This document shows positions 1-5,409 of a stretch of 7,877 nt of DNA, in pieces. This DNA comes from PALSA-1196 sp036833805. Its GTDB lineage: Bacteria; Pseudomonadota; Gammaproteobacteria; Steroidobacterales; Steroidobacteraceae. The stretch lies in the NCBI GenBank assembly GCA_036833805.1, contig DAITPA010000071.1, positions 1 through 7,877 on the forward strand, given 5' to 3'. Every line of letters starts with the position of its first letter. The first letter of the stretch is position 1. Under the pieces are notes generated by a model. That model did not search any database, had not been told where the DNA came from, and worked only from the letters and a program-made list of their open reading frames with translations. A program made the position numbers and the translations under genes.

Positions 1-1183
1 CTGCGTAGTAATCCTTGGTGAAACCGGGATTCTCGCGCACCTGCATCAGAGCGCGCAGGGCATCGATGCGCGCATCCTGCGCTACATTATCCTCATAGTC
101 CTGCGCGCTCAGGCGACCGAATATGAGCGCTACCGCCACCATGTATTGAATGCAGTGATCGCGGTCGGCGGGATTGGCAAGTGGGCCGGTCTTGTCGATG
201 ATGCGAACCCCCGGCTCCTGGGTCTCAATCACGATGCGCTCGATCTCAGGCAGACGCGCGACGACGAGCGGATGCAGTTGCATGGCGCACTCGACAGCGG
301 TTTGCGCGTGAAACTCAGCCGGATAGGAAATCTTGAAGAGGATGTTCTCCATGACATAGGAGCCGAACGGCTGCGGCAGAGAAAAGGCTTTGCCTTTGAA
401 GAGCACGTCGTAGAAGCCCCAGGTCGCAGCAGAAAGCGCCGAGGGATAGCCCATCTCGCCGGCGAGCGCGAGCAATGCGTGCCGCACGGCGCGGCTCGTC
501 GCATCCCCCGCCGCCCAGCTCTTGCGCGAGCCGGTATTGGGCGCGTGCCGATAAGTGCGCAGCGCACCGCCGTCGATCCACGCATTGGAGATCGCATTGA
601 CGATCTGTTCGAGACTGCCGCCTAACAGCGCGGTGACGACGGCGGTGGAGGCGACCCGCACCAGAATCACGTGGTCGAGACCCACGCGGTTGAAGCTGTT
701 CTCGAGCGCGAGCACTCCCTGAATCTCATGCGCCTTCACCATCGCGGTCAAAAGCTCGCGCACGCTCGGTGGCGGCCTGCCGTGCAGGCGGGCCTGGCGC
801 GCCAAATAGTCGGCCACCGCGAGAATACCGCCCAGGTTATCGGAGGGGTGGCCCCACTCTGCGGCGAGCCAGGTGTCATTGAAGTCGAGCCAGCGCACCA
901 TCGTACCGATTGAAAACGCGGCCTGCACCGGATCGAGCTCGAAGGAGGTTCCCGGCACGCGCGCACCGCCTTGCATGCTGGCGCCCGGTACCACCGGCCC
1001 CAGTAGCTTCGTGCAGGCGGGGAATTTCAATGCCAGAAATGCGCAGGCGAGCGTATCCATCAGACAGTCGCGCGCCGTGTCGTAGGCAACCGGGCTGTCG
1101 ACCACAAAGTTGCGCGCGTACGCGGCGATCGCGACCAGAACCGGATCCGCATCCGGACGCCTGGCGGACTTGGCAGCGTGCAT
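1..1183 (-). CDS. prpD: 2-methylcitrate dehydratase PrpD, 3' end cut by window edge
   Basis: The protein dehydrates 2-methylcitrate to 2-methyl-cis-aconitate in the cytoplasmic methylcitrate cycle. I translated the minus strand from the ATG at 1183: the frame stays open to base 1 and gives 394 residues. Family members have about 480, so roughly the last 90 are missing. Recognisable PrpD stretches are the N-terminal DPVLVAIAAY segment (about 13-22), FPACTKLLGPVVPG (54-67), GTSFELDPVQAAF (78-90) and the hallmark LDFNDTWLAAEWGHPSDN (99-116), which carries conserved Asp and His residues of the MmgE/PrpD fold. The start lies 9 nt after the prpC TAG, in the same reading frame, with only a weak AGG eight bases upstream, so translation is probably coupled to prpC. 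A TTG at 1189 is a less likely start because AGG would sit too close. MmgE/PrpD paralogues exist, but position after prpBC makes PrpD nearly certain. Confidence 0.95.
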   Translation of the reverse strand, partial: MHAAKSARRPDADPVLVAIAAYARNFVVDSPVAYDTARDCLMDTLACAFLALKFPACTKLLGPVVPGASMQGGARVPGTSFELDPVQAAFSIGTMVRWLDFNDTWLAAEWGHPSDNLGGILAVADYLARQARLHGRPPPSVRELLTAMVKAHEIQGVLALENSFNRVGLDHVILVRVASTAVVTALLGGSLEQIVNAISNAWIDGGALRTYRHAPNTGSRKSWAAGDATSRAVRHALLALAGEMGYPSALSAATWGFYDVLFKGKAFSLPQPFGSYVMENILFKISYPAEFHAQTAVECAMQLHPLVVARLPEIERIVIETQEPGVRIIDKTGPLANPADRDHCIQYMVAVALIFGRLSAQDYEDNVAQDARIDALRALMQVRENPGFTKDYYA

Positions 1184-1192
1184 GGACAACGC

Positions 1193-2365
1193 CTAGGAGC
1201 GCGCGTCGATCGGCACGAACTTGCGGTTCTCGGGACCGGTGTAATTGGCTGTCGGGCGGATGATTTTGCCGTCGCTGCGCTGTTCAATGACATGCGCCGC
1301 CCAGCCGGTGGTGCGCGCAATCACGAACAGCGGCGTGAACATCGAAGTGGGCACACCCATCATGTGATACGACACCGCGGAGAACCAGTCGAGGTTCGCG
1401 AACAGTTTCTTCGCATCCTTCAGCACGCGCTCGATGCGCTCTGCAATGCTGAAGAGCTTTGTATCGCCAGCCTCCTCACACAAACGCCGCGCCACCTCGC
1501 GGATAACTGCGTTTCGGGGATCGGAGATCGTGTACACGGGATGGCCGAAGCCGATGATGACCTCCTTGTTTAGCAGTCGCGCACGGATATCGGCCTCAGC
1601 CGCGTCGGCACTGTCGTAGCGGCCCTGGATCTGGGCGGCCGCCTCGTTCGCGCCACCGTGTTTGGGTCCGGCGAGTGCTCCGATTGCGCCGACGATGCAG
1701 GAATAGATATCCGCACCGGTGCCGGCAATCACGCGCGCTGCGAACGTCGAGGCATTGAATTCGTGCTCCGCATACAGAACGAGCGAGGTGTGCATGGCGC
1801 GGATCCAGGAGGCCGACGGCGCGCGCCGATGTAGGAGATGCAGAAAATGTCCACCGATGGAGTCGTCCTCGGTCTCGACATGGATGCGGTTGCCGCTGTG
1901 ACTGTAGTGATACCAATAGGTCAGCATCGATCCTGTCGATGCGATCAGCCGATCCGCGATCTCGCGTGCGGGCGCTGCCGCATGCGCTTCATTCTCGGGA
2001 AGCACGCAGCCGAGCATCGACACGCCGGTGCGCAGCACGTCCATCGGGTGAGATGCGGCCGGCAGCAGTTCGAGCGCCGCGCGTACCGTTGCCGGCAGTC
2101 CCCTGAGACTCGATAGCGTTGCCTTGTAGCCGGCAAGCTCGGCGCGCGTCGGCAGCTTGCCGTGGATGAGGAGATAGGCGATCTCCTCGAACTCGCAGGC
2201 CTCGGCGATCTCCAGGATGTCATAGCCGCGATAATTCAAGTCGTTGCCGGTGCGCCCGACACTGCAGAGCGCGGTATTGCCCGCGATCACTCCGGATAGC
2301 GCGACGGACTTCTTGGGCGGCGGTACTTCCCGCCGTGGCGACGCCGGCTGCTGGTCTTCTTTCAA
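1193..2365 (-). CDS. prpC: 2-methylcitrate synthase PrpC
   Basis: This citrate synthase-family enzyme condenses propionyl-CoA with oxaloacetate to 2-methylcitrate and CoA. The chosen TTG start (2365) gives 390 residues, the normal PrpC size. The citrate-synthase catalytic His/His/Asp set is visible: GPKHGG (His236), GFGHPVY (His275) and NLDW (Asp326). Also present are the N-terminal KKSVALSGVIAGNTALCSVGRTGNDLNYRGYD region, LYAEHEFNAST (about 198-207) and a C-terminal RPTANYTGP (370-378). These stretches look like PrpC rather than TCA-cycle GltA. The reading frame stays open upstream to 2518, but that part lies inside prpB and is rich in Arg and Ser, unlike any citrate synthase. The TTG start overlaps the prpB stop as TTGA and has a good Shine-Dalgarno. 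The gene ends with TAG just ahead of prpD. Confidence 0.97.
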   Translation of the reverse strand: MKEDQQPASPRREVPPPKKSVALSGVIAGNTALCSVGRTGNDLNYRGYDILEIAEACEFEEIAYLLIHGKLPTRAELAGYKATLSSLRGLPATVRAALELLPAASHPMDVLRTGVSMLGCVLPENEAHAAAPAREIADRLIASTGSMLTYWYHYSHSGNRIHVETEDDSIGGHFLHLLHRRAPSASWIRAMHTSLVLYAEHEFNASTFAARVIAGTGADIYSCIVGAIGALAGPKHGGANEAAAQIQGRYDSADAAEADIRARLLNKEVIIGFGHPVYTISDPRNAVIREVARRLCEEAGDTKLFSIAERIERVLKDAKKLFANLDWFSAVSYHMMGVPTSMFTPLFVIARTTGWAAHVIEQRSDGKIIRPTANYTGPENRKFVPIDARS

Positions 2366-3249
2366 GAGTCTCTCCCAAAGAGCTCGTCGAGCTTCTTTTC
2401 GTAGTCGTGATAGCGCAGCACTTCGTAAAGCTCGGTGCGCGTTTGCATGCGATTCACGAGGCCCGCTTGCGTTCCGTCGCGACGTATCGCGCCGTAAACG
2501 TCGAGGGTTGCGCGGCACGCGGCCCGAAATGCTGACAGCGGATAGAGAACGAGTCGCACGCCAGCCGCGTGCAACTCATCGCGCGTGAAGAGCGGCGTCT
2601 TGCCGAACTCCGTGATGTTGGCGAGCACCGGCGCGCGCAGGGCAGCGGTAAACTGTCGGTACTCGCTAAGGCTAGTCAGAGCCTCCGCGAAGATCATGTC
2701 GGCGCCGGCTTCAAGGTACGCCGCCGCCCGATCGAGCGCCGCCGCTTGCCCTTCAACGGCATGCGCATCCGTGCGCGCCATGATGACAAACTCCTGATCG
2801 GAGCGCGCGTCGACCGCCGCTCTGATCCGATCCACCATTTCCGCCGCGGAAACAAGTTGCTTGCCAGGGCGATGTCCGCATCTCTTGGCGGCGACCTGGT
2901 CTTCCAAATGCATGCCGGCGGCGCCAGCCTTCGTAAGATCGCGCGTGGTGCGCGCGATGTTGAACGCATCGCCAAAGCCCGTGTCCGCGTCGACCAGAAG
3001 CGGCACGGCTGTCGCAGAGGTCACGCGCCGCACGTCCTCGCACACATCGTTTCTTGAGGTGATGCCCAGATCCGGCATCCCGAATGAGGCATTCGCAACG
3101 CCGGCCCCGGAAAGGTATAGGGCTTTGAAGCCACTCCTCTCAGCGAGCAGCGCCGCAAAAGCATTCACGGCGCCGACGACTTGCAGCGGGCGCTCGGCGT
3201 CGACTGCGGCACGCAGCCGTCCACCGGCCGAAGATGGCGAAGACGACAT
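2362..3249 (-). CDS. prpB: 2-methylisocitrate lyase PrpB
   Basis: This enzyme cleaves 2-methylisocitrate to pyruvate and succinate, the last step of the methylcitrate cycle. The product has 295 residues, the usual PrpB length, in the isocitrate lyase/PEP mutase superfamily TIM barrel. Visible motifs are YLSGAGVANASFGMPDLG (about 45-62), the metal-binding LLVDADTGFGD (84-94; Asp87 and Asp89), HLEDQ (114-118) and the catalytic loop KRCGHRPGK (122-130) with the active-site Cys124. The family usually shows KKCGHRPGK, so Arg123 is a mild variant. Start: an ATG at 3249 with TAGGA (3257-3261) 7 nt upstream. The first ten or so residues are low-complexity Ser/Pro/Gly. The gene lies 35 nt after acuI and its stop overlaps the prpC start by 4 nt. 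The KRCGHRPGK loop favours methylisocitrate over other PEP mutase-family substrates. Confidence 0.96.
   Translation of the reverse strand: MSSSPSSAGGRLRAAVDAERPLQVVGAVNAFAALLAERSGFKALYLSGAGVANASFGMPDLGITSRNDVCEDVRRVTSATAVPLLVDADTGFGDAFNIARTTRDLTKAGAAGMHLEDQVAAKRCGHRPGKQLVSAAEMVDRIRAAVDARSDQEFVIMARTDAHAVEGQAAALDRAAAYLEAGADMIFAEALTSLSEYRQFTAALRAPVLANITEFGKTPLFTRDELHAAGVRLVLYPLSAFRAACRATLDVYGAIRRDGTQAGLVNRMQTRTELYEVLRYHDYEKKLDELFGRDS
2370..2376 (-). promoter_or_regulatory. Shine-Dalgarno that fixes the prpC TTG start
   Basis: GGGAGAG on the minus strand, inside the last codons of prpB. Its GGAG core lies 6 nt upstream of the TTG at 2365. No ATG or GTG in the same frame lies near the expected N-terminus of PrpC, so this site decides the start. 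It implies translational coupling with prpB, whose TGA stop overlaps the TTG. Confidence 0.75.
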
Positions 3250-3284
3250 GGATCAGTCCTAAAATTTCCCTGGCATTTTACACA

Positions 3285-4274
3285 TCATCCGATCGTGACG
3301 AGTGTCCGACCGAGGATGCGGCCTTCGAGAAGCGGCGCGAACGAGCGCGGCAGATCTGCAAACGCAACCGTCGACGTCACAATGCGGCCAAGGTGCCGCG
3401 GCGCAAGATCGGTTGCGATCCGTTTCCAGACGGCAAGGCGCAAGGGCCGCGGCGTTCCCGAAGAGTTGATGCCGAGCAGGTTCACGCCGCGCAGAATGAA
3501 GGGCATGACGGTGGTCTCAAGCTCCGCACCGGCTGCCATGCCGATGCTCGCAATGTTGCCGCGATAGCCGACAGTGCGCGTGAGCCACGAGAGCATCTTG
3601 CCGCCGACATTGTCGATCGCACCGCCGAACTGCGTCGTCTCAAGCGCCTTGGTGCCGAAGTGGATCTCGCCGCGAAACAGCACGCGCGCGGCGCCCAACG
3701 ATGTTAGGTACTCGACCGCGTGGGCCTTGCCGCTGACGGCAATCACCTCGTAGCCTGCGCCTGCGAGCATGTCGATGGCGATGCTGCCGACGCCGCCGCT
3801 CGCTCCCGTGACCACGATCGGGCCGCCGCCAGGGGCTTGCTCGTTGCGCTCCATGAGATGGATGGCGAGCGCCGCAGTGAAGCCTGCGGTCCCCAGGGAC
3901 ATGGCTGTGCGCGCATCGAGTCCCGGCGGCAGCGGAATCACCCAATCGCCAGGCACCCGGGCGAATTCGGCATAGCCACCGTCGTGCGTCTCGGAGAGCG
4001 CGCATCCTGTGACCAACACGGACTCCCCGGCATGAAAGCGCGCGTCGCTCGACGATTCGACGATGCCCGCAAAATCGATACCGCCGACCAAGGGGTAGCG
4101 CCGCAGGATCTTGCCGGCGCCGCTCGCGGCGAGCGCATCTTTGTAGTTGATCCCAGAATGCGACACGCGCACGACGACATCGCCCGGGGAGAGATCATCG
4201 AGCGTCAGCTCCTCGAAGCGCGCCACGATTTTTTTCTGCTCCTCATGGATGCGAAATGCCCGAAAGGTTTTCAA
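3285..4274 (-). CDS. acuI: Acrylyl-CoA reductase (NADPH), AcuI/YhdH family
   Basis: This medium-chain dehydrogenase/reductase of the quinone-oxidoreductase branch would reduce acrylyl-CoA to propionyl-CoA with NADPH. The TTG start at 4274 gives 329 residues, close to the 324-330 of known AcuI/YhdH proteins, and an N-terminus reading (M)KTFRAFRIHEE, typical of the family. Other landmarks are SHSGINYKDALAASGAGKI (about 38-56), YPLVGGIDFAG (60-70), GTAGFTAALAIHLME (128-142) and the nucleotide-binding TGASGGVGSIAIDML (156-170). I see no zinc-ligand cysteine cluster, as expected for this branch. An open frame to 4388 exists, but it lies inside the upstream hydrolase gene. The neighbours support the call because the product, propionyl-CoA, is the substrate of PrpC two genes downstream. 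The family assignment is firm. The in vivo substrate is inferred from family and context; another enoyl-type substrate is possible. Confidence 0.9.
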   Translation of the reverse strand: MKTFRAFRIHEEQKKIVARFEELTLDDLSPGDVVVRVSHSGINYKDALAASGAGKILRRYPLVGGIDFAGIVESSSDARFHAGESVLVTGCALSETHDGGYAEFARVPGDWVIPLPPGLDARTAMSLGTAGFTAALAIHLMERNEQAPGGGPIVVTGASGGVGSIAIDMLAGAGYEVIAVSGKAHAVEYLTSLGAARVLFRGEIHFGTKALETTQFGGAIDNVGGKMLSWLTRTVGYRGNIASIGMAAGAELETTVMPFILRGVNLLGINSSGTPRPLRLAVWKRIATDLAPRHLGRIVTSTVAFADLPRSFAPLLEGRILGRTLVTIG

Positions 4275-4282
4275 TGCCGTGA

Positions 4283-4287
4283 CCTTT
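4283..4287 (-). promoter_or_regulatory. Shine-Dalgarno for the acuI TTG start
   Basis: AAAGG on the minus strand, overlapping the TAA stop (4286-4288) of the upstream hydrolase gene and lying 8 nt ahead of the TTG at 4274. There is no ATG or GTG near the conserved N-terminus; the nearby valine codon is GTC. TTG is therefore the best start. Confidence 0.6.
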
Positions 4288-5236
4288 AAGCTTTTTGGCG
4301 GCGCCCGAGCCAGGCGATAAGCCCCTGAACGTTCAATTGGATGTCCTTGGCGAAATATTCGTCGTATTGGGCATCCGCAAGCTGGCATCCATGCTGGCGC
4401 GCGCGGTCAACCCAGAGTTCGCGCATGGCATTGCTCATGGCGCCAGCCGGATCGGGGGCGCCTGCGTATTCAAGCGCAATGCGCACGAACTCGCAAATCT
4501 GCAGTTTGAGATCGCGCGCAAGTCGCGGCACGTCGGTTACCCGCGAGTAATGCATCAAATACAGGTACTGCGGATTGTAGGCCGCCAGGCGGTCGATCGA
4601 ATGCAACAGCTGCTGCGGATCGAACTGCGTCGGCGGCGTGACCGGCACGATGAAGGCGCCATTGTCGGTGTCCAATTCCCGATACGACAAGCCAAAGGTG
4701 TCGCCGGTAAAAATACCAGAGTGGTCGAGGTCGACAATCGCCTGGTGATGCAGCGCATGCCCGGGTGTGTGCACGAATTCGAACGGCCGTCCGGCGAGAT
4801 CCATGCGCTCAAGATCGCTCGTGATGAGCACGCGCTCCTGCGGCAGCGGCACAATCTCGCCGTAGAGCCGCCGATAGGCCGCCTCGCCATACACGCCGAT
4901 TGACGCGGTGATCAACTTCGCAGGATCGATGAGGTGTGGTGCGCCGCGCGGATGCAGGACCGCGCGTGCATTGGGCAACTCCCGCATGAGAACGCCCGCA
5001 CCGCCGGCGTGATCCAGATGCACGTGTGTCAGAAACACGAAGTCGACCGCTGCCCGGTCGATGCCGAGTTCCTCGAGCGCCGCGAGCAAATACGGCACCG
5101 AATGTGTCGTGCCGGTATCGACAAAGGCGGCACGGCCGTGCTGTTGAATGATATGCGCGGCCGCCATCCCGAGGCGTACGTACTCGGCATCCACCGCGGT
5201 GATGCCATTTGCGAATCGCGTAAGATGCGGCTTCAA
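4286..5236 (-). CDS. MBL-fold metallo-hydrolase of unknown substrate
   Basis: The metallo-beta-lactamase fold is clear but the substrate is not. From the TTG at 5236 the product has 316 residues. Metal-binding motifs appear in the usual order: FVDTG (about 38-42), THVHLDHAGG (70-79, the HxHxDH signature with His71, His73, Asp75 and His76), HTPGHALHH (156-164, ligand probably His160), TGDTFG (177-182, bridging Asp179) and MHYSR (228-232, His229). A two-metal hydrolase site therefore looks intact. No signal peptide is visible, so it should be cytoplasmic. The C-terminal 80-90 residues look helical and lie beyond the core fold. Glyoxalase II-like thioester hydrolases and lactonases share these motifs, but I cannot choose between them. 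It is the first gene of the operon and lies 11 nt from acuI. A further TTG at 5272 lacks a Shine-Dalgarno. Confidence 0.9.
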   Translation of the reverse strand: MKPHLTRFANGITAVDAEYVRLGMAAAHIIQQHGRAAFVDTGTTHSVPYLLAALEELGIDRAAVDFVFLTHVHLDHAGGAGVLMRELPNARAVLHPRGAPHLIDPAKLITASIGVYGEAAYRRLYGEIVPLPQERVLITSDLERMDLAGRPFEFVHTPGHALHHQAIVDLDHSGIFTGDTFGLSYRELDTDNGAFIVPVTPPTQFDPQQLLHSIDRLAAYNPQYLYLMHYSRVTDVPRLARDLKLQICEFVRIALEYAGAPDPAGAMSNAMRELWVDRARQHGCQLADAQYDEYFAKDIQLNVQGLIAWLGRRQKA

Positions 5237-5409
5237 GATAGCTCTCCGGCCTTGCGCCAAAGGCCGCGCCAAGCCGATGGCATAATAAGGAATCGTTCAT
5301 TGTCGAAAGACCCTCGCACTGCGCGAGCGCCGCGTGATTAGCATTGCGCAATTGCCCCGCGGGTCGCAACATCCGCGTGACTTCTTCGACTGTCTCGCAT
5401 CAATTGCCC
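5237..5409. promoter_or_regulatory. Divergent intergenic region between the prp-type operon and the S9 peptidase
   Basis: These 173 bp must carry promoters for both directions. For the minus-strand operon, TATTAT (5282-5287, minus strand) is a fair -10 element that would leave a leader of about 40 nt. I find no convincing -35 at 16-18 nt; the nearest match, TCGACA, is only 13 nt away. ATTGTCGA on the plus strand (5299-5306) lies just upstream of that -10. Other elements are a perfect 10-bp palindrome, ATTGCGCAAT (5343-5352), two GCGCCAA direct repeats (5254-5260 and 5266-5272), and two CAATTGCCC copies (5349-5357 and 5401-5409). No promoter for the plus-strand gene stands out. The region is regulatory by position, but the individual elements are unproven. 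Confidence 0.5.
5242..5247 (-). promoter_or_regulatory. Shine-Dalgarno for the hydrolase TTG start
   Basis: GGAGAG on the minus strand, with its GGAG core 7 nt ahead of the TTG at 5236. The alternative in-frame TTG at 5272 has no purine-rich stretch before it, so the shorter protein is preferred. Confidence 0.65.

Noticed and set aside
146..625. Plus-strand frame of 159 codons at the left end
   Set aside because: It is antisense to prpD, whose family match is clear across the whole stretch.
2366..2518. N-terminal extension of PrpC up to a start at 2518
   Set aside because: It lies entirely inside prpB, has Arg/Ser-rich composition unlike citrate synthases, and the TTG at 2365 has a good ribosome-binding site.
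3720..4289. Open frame of 189 codons on the plus strand, opposite acuI
   Set aside because: It is antisense to a strongly recognised gene, has no recognisable domain, and reflects third-position GC bias. The same holds for the frame at 4295-4903 opposite the hydrolase and the frames at 2569-3057 and 3234-3707.
5252..5272. TTGGCGCGGCCTTTGGCGC on the minus strand as a sigma-54 promoter, as used by PrpR-controlled operons
   Set aside because: The spacing between GG and GC is off by one from the required GG-N10-GC, and the transcription start would fall almost on the Shine-Dalgarno.
5344..5409. N-terminal extension of the S9 peptidase from a TTG at 5344
   Set aside because: It would put 22 polar residues ahead of a normal signal peptide, and the TTG has no Shine-Dalgarno.
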